Of a stretch of DNA of 64,000 nucleotides, positions 36,847-48,729 are shown one piece after another. The DNA is from Alentia gelatinosa (taxonomy: Eukaryota > Annelida > Polychaeta > Phyllodocida > Polynoidae). Below the pieces are notes generated by a model. That model was not told the origin of the DNA. It saw nothing but the letters and a program-made list of their open reading frames with translations, and made no database searches. The translations under genes and the position numbers were made by a program. Position 1 is the first letter of the stretch. Each line of letters starts with the position of its first letter. The DNA lies in contig OX465589.1 in NCBI GenBank assembly GCA_950022655.1, positions 27,730,970 to 27,794,969 of the forward strand. Reading direction: 5' to 3'.

Positions 36847-37046
36847 TGTAAGCACTGCACAACGGCCATTTAATCAAGAGATTGCAACTGTGTTATCATT
36901 TATGATTATAGATGGGTTCCTTTTTATCTTTTAAAAGTACAGTGCCTTGCTCGTATAATCCATGGTCAAGACTGCTGGCTGCTGTCTGCAGTCCTCATCA
37001 GCTCCTTTTTTTCTATTTGCTCTAGAGTCTCTAGATGGGAATTAAA

Positions 37047-37622
37047 TATTATTATATACCTGTGTCCGAATGTCTATGAAATACTGCCCACTGCTAGGGT
37101 GCAGTAATATTAGGAAACGTCCTTATTGTGGGCAAAACGTTTATTGTTCGAGGTCAGTCGCTGATTTAATACGGCCTGACGCCATAGGCGGAAGGCCGTA
37201 TGAAATGGGCGACTGACCGAGAACGAGAAATGTTTCGTTCACGGTGAGGACGTTTGCTTATTATTATATACCTTATGATAATTAAAAATGCCATTTTAAT
37301 GACTTACAAGGTCGCAGTCACAGCGGGCACGAACATTATTATTACTGCACCACTAGCAGCAGGCAGTATCTAATAGATATTCCGACACAGGTATATAATA
37401 ATAATAATGTTCGTGCCCGCTGTGAGAGTGACTTAATGAGTCATTTTTTTTCATCGATTTAAGGTATATAATAATAAGCAAACGTCCTGACTGTAGACGA
37501 AACAATTCTAGTTCTTGGTCAGTCGTGGATTTCATACTGCCTTCCGCCTATAGCGTCAGGCAGTATGATATCGACGTCTGACCTCGAACAGGAACCGTTT
37601 CGCCCACAGTAAGGACGTTTCC
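37047..37622. mobile_element. Multi-level palindrome of nested foldback units
   Basis: Foldback b (37112-37258) starts AGGAAACGTCCTTATTGTGG and ends in the inverse. Foldback b' (37478-37622) is its reverse-complement copy. Between them, arms around AGCGGGCACGAACATTATTA (37322-) and the inverse (to 37421) form another palindrome. The centre of that palindrome (about 37345-37395) is an inverted copy of the segment left of b (37047-37107, ACCTGTGTCCGAATG, CTGCCCACTGCTAGGGTGCA). The order is thus a b c a' c' b'. Non-coding. Confidence 0.75.
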
Positions 37623-40284
37623 TAATATCATAAAACTTGATAGTGAGGAGAGAAATGGAAATGAAAGCGGTGTTATCATATTGCCGACGCCGGCAGAAAT
37701 CCAAAGGTTTTCATGGCTGCCATTTTCGTTTATGATCCTGGGACAGAGGCATATTTTCTCTCTCCACGCAGCATTGCTACTCTTGCTCACCCCTAATGAG
37801 AAAGGAAATAGTGTGAAGAAGTAGTCCAGACATACAGCGTAGTAATACTAATTGTCTCTTCGTGGAATGACCTCATCGGCGTACTGTGGCGGGGTAAAAG
37901 TGCGTCTCTTCCCAGTCGACCGCGTTCTTCCCGACATGCCGTGCAATGCGACACCTAGTGGCGGGATGAAGTAGTTATTATCTCATTGCCTCGTTTTCGT
38001 GCCTTGCTTAGCCCGTGGCGCCTACTATTGGTACACGGTAGAAGTCGATTGCGAGGAACGATAGGAGCGCTTTGCTTCCGATTTTGGCAAATTCAAAAAC
38101 ACGCTAGTAGTGGCCCTGCAATAACGACCGGATAGTTCAAATTGATCAGAGCAAAATCATTATATAGACGTATTCTAAGTACTCTAAAGAGATGTACTCC
38201 CTGACTGAGCATAGAACACATCTCCTAAACCTGAAGAACTATTAGATTGAACTTGTGGAAGAAATTTTATAGGCGTGTATTCGGTGTCTTTGGATATTCT
38301 ATAGGGCAGGTTAGAAAAGGTCCTTAATCATATTTTGATATGTCATCCCTGGTACGAACCACAGCATTGGCTAGTAAATATATCGGAGGTGAATTTACTA
38401 TGTATGATAAGGTTCCTCAACATATTATTTTGAAAAGTAAACATTACTTAAAAAATGTTTTTTTTTTTTTTTTTTTCCCCACCCATTAGAAACACCCTCT
38501 GCATCCCACTTCCCTGCCAATCCACTTGGCAGTACCGCCCTAGTGACTTCCACAGACTACAACCAACAGTTTGCAGCTGTGTGTCACTCAATCGAGCCTG
38601 AAGAGCACCTTGTGAAACCGCAATGGGCCTCCCTAACTAAGGGATTCCCCCCATATCCATCACACTAGTACAGGGAACCCCCTCCCGTCACCGTGATGTC
38701 ACACTGTCAACAACTGGCATTACTATACGCCCCGTTCTGTTGTCAACGTCGCCTTGGTAGCGAGTGGTCTGACTATAAATATCGCGAGCAGATGACTGCT
38801 CTGACACTTAGATGCGGTAGCTCGACTAGTGAACACCCATAGCCACATATTCAGATCTATTACTTAAAAAATGTATTGAAATTTGAGTGTCGTTAGGTTA
38901 TGTTGATTGAACATATTCTATTAACACTTCAGATAAGGAAAAGAACTATACTACTAACTTTTGTTTGCCTTCCGAGATTTTGTAAAAGACTACGATCTTC
39001 ATAAAGAAAACTCTTCTTCCAAGATTATCAATATTCATGAATCAATTCCCCTCAGCAATCTCAAGACAATAAAAACCCGACATGAAGAGATCATGCCCGC
39101 TTGAAGAAACACGATTAAAATGCTTTTGAGTTCAAAAAATGAAATATTCCCTTGGAGAGCAAATGGAAAGCCCTTCAATCATTACCCCATCCCGACTTTC
39201 CCTTTTCCTTGCCCGACCCCTCATCAGTTGTGTTTGCCCAATCCTGGCAGCCCTGAGTCTGATCGATCCTACAAACTCCCCCATTATCGCTCACCACCAG
39301 GAGAACCACAAATCCCGGATCTGAATAAAACTGGGTCAGGTGGACGCTGACCGGGCGACATGCGCGTCCTTTGAGAGCGGTAGGGGAATTTACTTGAAGC
39401 GCTTATCACTGTCGAGCCACAATTAGAACTATCACCTCGGACCTCATTCTCTACTTTTTTTTCTTATCCAGCGGTTTTTGTTATTAACAATCTCTGGGGT
39501 TTATTTTTATAAAGGAGGCCTAATAATTTTGATTTGTGATTCCGCAAACCCATTCAAAAAGGTTAACGTCCCCCAATCGAATCTTCAGACGTAAAGCATC
39601 CTTCTAGGGCTAAATGAAACCTAATGGTTCGTGTATTAGGCGACTATTGGTGGGCGATGCCTGTTAGCAAGTACTCACAATTAAGGCTTTCTTAATCTAG
39701 GCATGAGGAGGATGACCCTGGAGGCTTTGCCCTCAATATGCTGTAATAAACATTCATATTTTAGATTTTCGTTATCATATTCCATTCTAAATGAGTGATA
39801 TGCGTTCTATTTGAACAATTACGTGATTTCTCAATTTTGCTCAAGCTTTATGTCCGGCGTCCACCTACTACGATAGAAATTAAGACTACGATGCAGAATG
39901 TCAAAAATCGTAATAGGGTTTTTACGTACAAAAAGTGCATCAATGCATATCTTGAAACAGCATTTTTATTTGTAATCATATAGTGCACTATAATTCAGGA
40001 AATATTGTAGGGTTATGAATTTTTTTACCCATTATACGTACAGAACATAGTTTTATCGTAGATACCCTACGACATAATCCTTTCATCGGGAACAAATTGT
40101 AGCTGTAGGTTCATCGTAGACAGGTGATCAACTGCACTTAAAAACTTAGATCCCACCCCCACCAACGCCTATTCTGGCCTCGATAGGCCTTGGATTGGCT
40201 TCCCCATTGGAATCTAAAATTTGATTCATTGGCCATAGTGTTAGGTTTTTCTAATCGTGGTGTACCGGAGGTTTATCATACAAT
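37623..40284. other. No supported gene
   Basis: Non-coding. There is a T-run at about 38457-38476, a TATA-like ACTATAAATATCG at about 38770 without a following frame, and pyrimidine-rich DNA at 39180-39250. Frames at 39120-39350 overlap in two phases and look compositional. Confidence 0.4.
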
Positions 40285-40285
40285 G

Positions 40286-40843
40286 TTCGTACATAAACAG
40301 CCTAATAAAATTCCTGGCTTTTTCGAGACTTTTCCAGGTTTTTCCTGGCACATAACAATGTGAATCAATACCATCTTGTTAGTGAATGAAAACAGTCATT
40401 ATTTGTTTTCTGAAGGGTGCATATCATATTTGGTCACTGTTTTTATAACCATGCCTGATTCATCACCAAATTTAGCTAAATCTTCCTTACTACCTGTGGA
40501 ATTTCAGTGGTTTGTGATAGATATCATAAAAAAAAAAATTTGCCACTTTTAAATATGAAGACAAATAATATCAAATCTATGCTATATTATCAGCAATTTG
40601 CTATAAATGGTCAAATAAAGGATTTTTGGAAATGTTAAATCCAGGTCACTGAAATTTCATGGTCAGTCAGGTACCCTAGTGAAGGAAAACTAATAATGAA
40701 CAGAATTTAACAGATTAAAAAAAAAAAAATTATGCAAAACTAAATTTTCCAGGCTCTTCCAGGTTTTCCAGACTCTCTGTGAGAATTCCAGGTTTTTACA
40801 GGCCTGGAAAACCCAAAAGCATAATTCCAGGCTCTGTACGAAA
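40286..40843. mobile_element. MITE L with CCAGG(T)n-rich ends
   Basis: Left TTCGTACATAAACAGCCTAA and inverted right TTCGTACAGAGCCTGGAAT end pair loosely and continue into TTTCCAGGTTTTTCC-type sequence on both sides. About 560 bp, AT-rich inside, non-coding. Element B3 is inserted one base pair after its right end, in a CCTGG that borders it. Confidence 0.5.
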
Positions 40844-40848
40844 CCTGG

Positions 40849-41719
40849 GCCCTGTTTTTTAGTCACAAGATCATGGATCCACGATGGCCTAAGATCGTAG
40901 CTTGAGGCCAAGACACTTTTTGGTGATACAAAATGGCCACCGTGCTATAGACGGTGTTGTAGCCTGCCGCCTACGATCGGAGCTCAAAGTGTCGGCCGTC
41001 ACGACAAGTATAGAACTGTCTTAAGTTCTATAACACATCACTGTGCGTATATAGATGATTTATCCACTTCCCGACGGAATTAAGCAATGAAATTTAAACA
41101 CGAGTAAGGGATACATATAACCTATAATCGTAACAAATATGAAGAAGAACGGCCGTATCGTTCTGAATATATCGGGGTTTGAATATGAAACATTGAGCTA
41201 TCGATCAGATATCGTACACGCACTCTCCTAACAGATCTTTCACTGTATAGCGTGGAGAATCTCTGCGGGGAGAGTGAAGTAAGCGCAGTCGATGTCAAGG
41301 TCGCCGCATAAATTAGATCATGTGATGGTAGGGGTACACTGGCCACCAGAGCAACATTTGGTATGACGAAATGCAAACGCCGATAACTTCATAACGGTGC
41401 AGTCGATTTTCTTCATATTTGGTAAGATTATAGGTTGTATGTATACCTTACTCGTGTTCAAATTTCATTGCTTAATTCCTACGGGAAGTGAAGTTCCGCG
41501 TTTGGTACGACATGTCTAAAATTGTCTTAGCCCTACGACATAGTTGGCGACACTTTCCGCTCGGCAAGGCACAGAGTGTCGTGACTAAAAAACACATTTG
41601 AGCTCTCTAGATGTCGTCGATACAACACATTTGTCGTAGCTTCTATGATTGTGGCTCTATAGGACACTCCCGCCTGGCCGATGTCGCCAATAACGATTGT
41701 CGTGACTGAAAAACAGGGC
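40849..41719. mobile_element. CCWGG-target foldback element B3
   Basis: 871 bp, ends GCCCTGTTTTTTAGTCAC / inverse (right end GTCGTGACTGAAAAACAGGG-C), flanked by CCTGG (40844-40848) and CCTGA (41720-41724). CTATAGACGGTGTTGTAG subterminally. Internal arms from about 41078 (AATTAAGCAATGAAATTTAA) and to about 41470. The core (CACTCTCCTAACAGATCTTT) matches B1 and B2. Non-coding. Confidence 0.85.
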
Positions 41720-41762
41720 CCTGATCATGGTGCATTGGTGTTGATGGGTGCGGGGCCTAAAG

Positions 41763-42773
41763 CGGGGCTCCCACTGCCCCGACACAGTATGAAAAGATCT
41801 ACGATTTGGCTACGATAAGAAATTCCCCAATTGTAGAGCTATCGGAAGACCTCTGTAGGAGTGTTTCACAGTGTGTCGGGACGGATCTAGCGGAAATTAA
41901 AAGATCACGGTACCAACACGCGGCACGATACAGGAGGTGCGCCAACGTAAATATCAGACAACCAAATACATTCTATGAATTCTTACGTGCTTTGAAAAAA
42001 CAATTATTTCCCTCGTCATAGTAATTTGATAATGTGATACCGCCAGAGGTACCCCTCCCTCTCTCTATACACGTTAGTATAATCATCGAGTTTACTCGTT
42101 GGTATAATCTTAGGTAATCACATTGGACCCTACGTCTACGATTGACTTCCCGATACGCAACGATTGGCTCCCGACACGCCACGATTAAATACGCCAGTCG
42201 TAGCCCTCCTGATGAGATCCAACATGTTGGATTTTTCGCAGCCTATCAGTGTGTATGGGGAGAATATTTGACAGAAAAATATCTCTTACTTGGCAGAAAA
42301 TTATGAAATTTCAGAATTAGGTAGACCACATATAGATATATAATCGCTGTAAATATGTTATTATTTGATAAGGTCTAATTATCTGAGAACTATAGTTTTA
42401 TATCGGAACTTGGAATTTGCCAGTTTTATTTTTCAATTTGATTTTAGTGTTTTAGTGTCTAAAAAATAATTTAATGATATGTCGTACATACCTTAAATAA
42501 ATATTCAGATTCATTAAATATTTCCAAAACTATAGTTTATTTTAACATTACAATTATGCCTGAGATCTGCATTTATACACTCATTGAACCGAGAGCCAAT
42601 CGTAATCGTGGCCACATTAATTTGTACCCCAAAAAGCGTTCCTATAGCATTGACGTTGATGTCTACGAACAGAATTATCGGGGACCTCCCGATACACCAC
42701 GATTTTGCCATTTCTCATCGTTGTGTAACGGGAGGTCTTTCGTGGTGCATCGGTGTTGGTGAGTGCGGGGTCA
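41763..42773. mobile_element. Possible ~1-kb element W
   Basis: The left end GGGGCTCCCACTGCCCCGAC and the inverse of the right end (ATGACCCCGCACTCACCAAC) are loosely similar. Internal TCGTAGCCCTCCTGATGAGA-TCCAACATGTTGGAT has a counterpart in 48822-49085. Frames of 65-70 codons in the interior overlap and have no domain. Boundaries tentative. Confidence 0.3.
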
Positions 42774-43760
42774 TAGGTTAGATAAAACAGCTTAATGAGT
42801 TTGGTAAATGTTTACAGTCTGCATTTTCCCCCATGTATATTTATATTCATATATAATTCGCTGTAATTCCTAGGTACGTGTATATATAGATCTTGTTGTG
42901 GGCAGATCGTGTACAATTCTTTCATAGAAGTTCGTCAGTCGTCGATACCACCAACAACTTATTTCTCCTCCTTTGGCTATCAAGCCGGACCAATGATCCA
43001 TGCTCCATTATACTTACATTTGTCGACCGCAACACCATACCACGATTCCATTATATACATGTAATACGTAGATAACCCGATGCAATCACCCTATCATATA
43101 CTACTTGCCGAACTCCAACATGATTCGTAAAGTCCGTGTAACGTTATTAAATATTTGACGGTTTCTGAGAAGACACTGGCTCAATGAGAACAATTAGATT
43201 GATTGTTTTGACAGAAGTATCAGAAATCGCCGAGTTTGGTCGATATCACCCCACCCCTCGGGGGTGAACGGGAACTAGTCTATAGCACTTAATGCGGCCA
43301 AACGTCCACCAAATGGCGTGACAATCGGCACCTGATCGTGGGTATCTCCACGATTACGTTAATGGAGATCAGTGGAGCAAGTGTCCTGATCCAGTGCTGA
43401 TTAAGGTGAGACTGACAAAAAAATCTTATGGGAGTGGAGCACTAATAGAGCAGCGCCACCGATTAGGGTAAGTACAACTCGGGTTAAGAACGGCTGGAGA
43501 ACAACATTCGACGCAGTGGAACACCGACTTAAATGGCATTAAGTATGCTCTCCCGTCATGTCGTATTTATAAACTAAATTATCCTCTATTCATCGTCAGT
43601 TTGATCCATATAACAAATTCAAATAAGTTAGGATATGAGAAATATTTTTCCAAGACAATGCAATCCAATTATAGTCCAACACACCCATATGGAATGTACA
43701 TATGATATAATCCCATCCCTGAATGTTGATCCACTCTTGGAGGCCTGATGATACTATCAT
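42774..43760. other. No recognisable feature
   Basis: Non-coding DNA. Confidence 0.4.
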
Positions 43761-44033
43761 GAAACATCACGAAATTTCATATGATTGTTTATATGGCATG
43801 AGTTGTCTTCGCGGAATGATATCACGAAGCGGAGCTGAGTGATATCTGTAGCAGAAGACAACAAACGCCATGTAAATAATTATATGAAATTGAGTGATGT
43901 TTAGATTTTATCATACCCTGTCATATGTTTTCAACTTCATATGTCACCAGTGGCATATAGATATTTTATGGCATCACCGTGGCATACAGGCCCACCATGT
44001 TAAGTCTATGGAGATTTATATGCGGGGTTGGAA
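43761..44033. mobile_element. Palindromic MITE, K family copy 2
   Basis: 43761-43906 is a foldback (GAAACATCACGAAATTTCAT with its inverse near 43890-43906) with the tip TCACGAAGCGGAGCTGAGTG at 43822-43841. To 43982 it aligns, inverted, with 24161-24370. The right flank then carries CCATGTTAAGTCTATGGAGA, the M-family module in reverse, as at 23578-23622. Better preserved than copy 1. Confidence 0.7.
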
Positions 44034-45212
44034 AAAGCTTTTTACCTAATACCCAGACTGGCTTATTACGCAATAGGGACAATAATAGTGAAGAATACAG
44101 ACCGTTAAAGGGAAATTTTACCCTCCTTTTTGATCCAATACATCCATCGGAAACTGATTGGAATTCATTGGATATTTTTCTTTAAAATATACCGTTCGTT
44201 CTCTGAGATTAAATGGCGAACCGCGTCTTTGTTGTCGGGAATTCTGCCAATTGCTCCCGTTTGTGTAACAAAAGGCGAGCTTATGTCCGTCATTAGTGTA
44301 AGGTATTTTGATATTACCTCACGTTTAATAATCAACCATCTCCAACCCCTTCTTTAGTCTGGTGGTAGTCAATGTCTCATGATTCAAAAGCCTAAAGTCC
44401 CAATCTAGCCCACCTGTACAGACCGTATACCTGATAATGAATGAGTCAAATGACCATAAATGGGATACTGTATCGCTTCGCGCTATCATTAGTAATAGTC
44501 TTTGTTGTATTAAATACCAATCTGCTTGAACCAAGGATTAAAACATATAGTCTTGCATTCATAGTCAAATGAAAAGGATATTGTATGTTGTCGATGTTTG
44601 TTCTTTGTTTGTATAGTAGTTGCACATGTGTGGTGATTGATCGAACTACAGCGATGGTATTTACACATGGATAACTACAAATTGGACGTATAGCGTCATA
44701 TGACCTGTACCAGAACAATAATATTAGATGCAAACTTAACATCACCAAATGGCACATGCTTATGCATCAGTTTTGTCTTTGTCTACCTTTTCTTGTTTAC
44801 ACCTGTAAATGTCCATGTCAGGACATGACCATGGAAGAACGCTAATTGTACCTAGCGAATGATCACCTGTCCTTTATAAATTCCTTGAATAAGAAAAAAA
44901 GAAGAAATTATCGTTATTTTGATGTGATCCGCCGCAAAGAGATGATATATTTAATCTATCAATACCCATGTGATTTTTCTTCTTAACGCTCATTTAACAC
45001 AGCATAAGGTGTGGAATTTCGAGATAATTTCAAATTGAATTGAAGTGAACGTAGTGAATCATAACGGCAGGAGAGTGCGCTTCAATCTGTACCATTTCAC
45101 CCCCTTTATCGGACGTTTTTATGACTAGGTCCAGTCATGTGAACAACTCAGTTATGTCCGTTCCTCAGAAACTCACAGGAGGAAAAAGCTGTACTCAACA
45201 AGCTAACGTATC
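44034..45212. other. No recognisable feature
   Basis: Non-coding DNA; no supported ORF. Confidence 0.4.
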
Positions 45213-45216
45213 TTAA

Positions 45217-45623
45217 CCCTTTTCCTGCAGCACCCAGTTCCCCTGCTCACCATTACACGGCAGGCATTGCCTCCCCAAATGACCCTGCTACGGCAGGCAC
45301 CTTTTTGGGGAAACAGCAATGTCATGTGATGTGTCATGTGATTTAAGTTATTTACCTTGGTGACTGATCATATTTTATTATACCAAAACAAAGGTCAATA
45401 TGGTTCTTATAAATAGTCAAAATTTCTTTTAAATCAATGAATCATCTTTTTATCAGTTTATTGAATTTCTTATATAAGTATCAATGATTCCTTGAGGCAT
45501 CTTCCTGCCATAGCCAGGGGAATGCCTGGAGGCAGCTTCCTGCCGTAGCCAGGGGAATGCCTGGAGGCATCTTCCTGCCGTACCCAGGGGAATGCCTGGA
45601 GGCATCTTCCTGCTGTTAAAGGG
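45217..45623. mobile_element. piggyBac-type MITE with internal tandem repeats
   Basis: 407 bp flanked by TTAA (45213-45216 and 45624-45627), with ends CCCTTTTCCTGC and inverted CCCTTTAACAGCAGG. TTAA duplication with CCCTTT ends is characteristic of piggyBac-like elements. The right part (about 45490-45620) holds about four 35-bp tandem units (TGGAGGCATCTTCCTGCCGT-A-CCAGGGGAATGCC). The left end carries related CGGCAGGCA motifs in inverted sense. No transposase. Confidence 0.8.
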
Positions 45624-45908
45624 TTAAGCATATGACACTCAGAAATAGATGTGAAGAATAATGCCGCCACAGAAGTCAGGAGTTAGAAGCAGAATAACGG
45701 CAACTAAGACTGAAAAATGCCAGTCTTGTGTAACAAGGCATAGCTTACATGTCCTTACCCATCACTTTGCGATTTGGATTTTAGATTTGGATTCTAATTT
45801 TTTCGTTCCGTCGGGGTTTACGAGAAATTCCATGTTTGAAAAATCTTTATGAAAAATGCCTTGACGATCCGCAGAGCCAGGTAGAGGTGTTGACGACGGC
45901 TATCCTGG

Positions 45909-46748
45909 GGGCCGTTTCACTAGTAGGGGGATTAAAGCGAGAGGTAGGACTGCAACAGTGCCAGCAACAGCGATACCAACAGTGTCAAGACCAAATTCGC
46001 GTTTCATCAGTGCTCTCGCTGTTGAGGTGCGACTAGCTCTCACTGTTGGCACAGCTCTCGCTATGCACACGCGTTTGACATTCAAATTTATTTGTCAATG
46101 GGCCGGAATGACGTGGAATTTCACCCCTTCCCATAAGAATTAAGCAATACAATTTTAACACGAGTTAGGTATCTATATAACCTATAATCGTACAAAATAT
46201 GAAGACGAACGGTCGTATTGTTCCGAAGATATCGGGGTTTGAATTTTATCACTCCCTCCGTGCGTTTGCGTTGGTTGCTGTTCTTTTTCACTCCCTCCGT
46301 AGTACGGCGGGGTTTCGGCTCTTCTTTTTGTCTCCCCCCGGAGGCTGGCGGGACACTGGCCACCAGAGCAGTATTTGCTATGCCAAAATTCAAACACCGA
46401 TATCTTCAGAACGGTGCGGTGGACTTTCTCGATATTTGGTACAATTATATGTATACCTTACGCGTGTAAAAATTTCATTGCCTATATCCTACGGGAAGTG
46501 GGTGAAAGTATGCCTTACTCTGACATAAACAAAGCTAGAAACCCAACAGTGACATGGTCTACCCTGTCACTAATAGTGCCTCAACAGTGATAGGTACAGT
46601 GAGACCTAATTTCTAGTGAAACATACTCTCTCACTGTTGGTCTCACTCCTTACCTGACTCGTGTTCACGCTTGACTGCACATTCTCATGAAACGCAAAGT
46701 ATCACTGTGGTCTCACTATGGCAGCTTACCCTCCTAGTGAAACGGCCT
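45909..46748. mobile_element. CCWGG-target foldback element A2
   Basis: 840 bp, ends GGGCCGTTTCACTAGTAGGG and inverted AGGCCGTTTCACTAGGAGGG, with perfect CCTGG duplications at 45904-45908 and 46749-46753. Subterminal AGTGCCAGCAACAG and ATCAGTGCTCTCGCTGTTGA sequences match A1 closely. Internal arms run from about 46137 and to about 46490. The core (TCACTCCCTCCGTAGTACGG) is shared with A1 and differs from the B-type core, but GACACTGGCCACCAGAGCAG is shared with B copies. Non-coding. Confidence 0.85.
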
Positions 46749-46756
46749 CCTGGATT

Positions 46757-47450
46757 TCATAAATGCAAAGCCTAAGGATTCAGAGAAGAATGTCGCAGTT
46801 GAAGCAAGTGACCAGGAAAGTGAGGCTGCAGTTCACACACTGCTAATGTACAAGCGCCGTCCCAGTCTGTGAGTACAAATGTTCTAACCAATGGCACTGC
46901 ATATACAGTAACCCAGCAAGATGGCAGTTTGTCCAGGGCTCCCATGGGGTCGAGCTAAGTCCCGGAACGAGCCTGGATTTTGTGACGTCATTACGCCCAC
47001 GCCACCTAGGTACAAATGTTACCAAGACGAGATGCCCGATGAGCAAGTCCACCACTTCCGCCAACAATCCGACCATGCACTCAGACCAGATCCAGGTTTG
47101 CGCTTTCAGCCTTTCCATTATTTGTTCCGTGGCCTCTTGGAAGAAGAAATACGTCGCTTGGCACTCTCAACGTTTGGGAGTTTATTTGGGGAATCATTAG
47201 GATGACTGACGATTCCGAAACTGGTTCAGCCATTAATCCATTCCTCTTGCAACACCTTTGTGAAGTTATAGATAATGCCTTCGACTACGACTCTAGTTCA
47301 GCCCGATGTTGGAGCGAGGAGTTGTTTGCTCATGTTTAGGAGGGACGTGTTCAAGATTGCTGGCAAAGCGAAAGCCAGATACAATTATTAAAAATGGCTA
47401 TTTCTCGTTCTGAAAATGCCCGCCTCCATAATTCCAACAATGAGTCCAGC
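46757..47450 (+). pseudogene. Decayed coding-like region, unrecognised
   Basis: Successive plus-strand frames read as ordinary, low-repeat protein sequence but are broken by stops and frame changes. About 46757-46860 includes KDSEKNVAVEASDQESEAAV and ends at a TGA. An adjoining frame reads TNVLTNGTAYTVTQQDG. Then 46921-47205 (94 codons) includes MPDEQVHHFRQQSDHALRPD and LLEEEIRRLALSTFGSLFG. Then about 47200-47339 includes ETGSAINPFLLQHLCEVIDN. This pattern suggests a degraded gene or transposon ORF. I recognise no family. Confidence 0.3.
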
Positions 47451-47516
47451 AAACATAGCAGTAAAACCAAGCAACAAGTCGCCCAGCAGCCCCCCACCCC
47501 CGTTCTACCTATGATA

Positions 47517-47782
47517 TGCAGAGGTGTTGCCCCTCTAGCCCCCCCCCCCCATTCTACCTATAATATGTGCAGAGGTGTTGCCCCTCTAGCTCCCCCAACC
47601 GGTTCTGCCTATAATATAATATGCAGAAGTGTTGCCCCTCTAGCCCTCCCCCCCCCCCCCATTCTACCTATAGTATAATATATGCAGAGGTGTTGCCCCT
47701 CCAGCTCCCCCCCCCCCTGTTCTGCCTATAATATATGCAGAGGTGTTGCCCCTCCAGCCCCCCCCCCCCCTCACCCCCAACA
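47517..47782. repeat. Minisatellite, five ~50-60-bp units
   Basis: Units start at 47517, 47568, 47622, 47683 and 47736 with TGCAGAGGTGTTGCCCCTC, followed by a C-run of variable length and YTCTRCCTATAATAT. The C-runs explain the Pro-rich open frame there. Confidence 0.9.
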
Positions 47783-47942
47783 AGTATCTCCCCAACCAAA
47801 TATCTAGTCCGTCCACGCACCGCGCTGCCTTCGGGTTACCAAATATCGAGGTATATAGTGTGGGGAATTCACATAATACAGTTGAAATAGCTCAAATATG
47901 TGAAATCAATCGATAACAACATGATCACTGCTGATGTCCAGG

Positions 47943-48729
47943 GCCTTCTTTTTTAGTCACGACCATTGTGAGGCCAGGAAGGCCCAAGACCAACCAGCGA
48001 TTTCACGACAGTTTTGACGACAAAAGATGTCTGGTGTGCTATAGACGGTGTCGTAGTGCGCCACGGGATATCGCCGCTAAAAGTGTCATAGTTAGACAGT
48101 AAATGTCTAAGTCACTGTGCATAGAGGATCTTTCCACTTCCCGTTAGAATTAAGCGATGAAATTTTACCATGAGTAAGGTATACATGCAACCTATAATCG
48201 TCACAAATATGAAGACAATCGGCTACATAGTTCCGAAGATATCGGCGTTTGAATTTCGTGATAGCAAACGTCTGCTCTGGCCATTGCACCCTCCCACCTC
48301 CAGTGAACGTCGAGGTCACTGCATAAATTAGAGTCACGTGAGCGTAGGGCTACACTGGCCACCAGAGCAGAGATTGCTATGACGAAACGCAGATATCTTC
48401 GGAATGGTGCGACCGATTTTCTTCATATTTGGGACGATTATAGGTTATATGTATACCTTACTTGTGTTAAAATCTTATCGCTTAATTCCGACAGGAAGTG
48501 AAGTTGCCCATTCTGTACGACATGTCCATAGATGTCTTAGGTCTAAGACAGTTTTGGACACAAATTTACCCACGTGACCTTACATGTCTCGTGACTATAG
48601 CACACCTCAGACCACCCTAAGTCTCTTAGAGCAGTGATAGTTACCCGACCCCCTAAACTATTGTGGCTATAGTACACTGACAGCAAAAACATGTCGCCCG
48701 TAACGATGGTCGTCACTAAAAAACAGGGC
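47943..48729. mobile_element. CCWGG-target foldback element B4
   Basis: 787 bp, left end GCCTTCTTTTTTAGTCACGA, right end inverse of GCCCTGTTTTTTAGTGACGA, with perfect CCAGG duplications at 47938-47942 and 48730-48734. CTATAGACGGTGTCGTAGTG subterminally, as in B1. Internal arms from about 48147 (GAATTAAGCGATGAAATTTT) and to about 48487. The core carries GCTCTGG-CCATTG and CACTGGCCACCAGAGCAG. Non-coding. Confidence 0.85.

Noticed and set aside
38766..38790. TATA box ACTATAAATATCG as a promoter
   Set aside because: No downstream ORF, CpG enrichment or conserved element; chance in AT-rich DNA.
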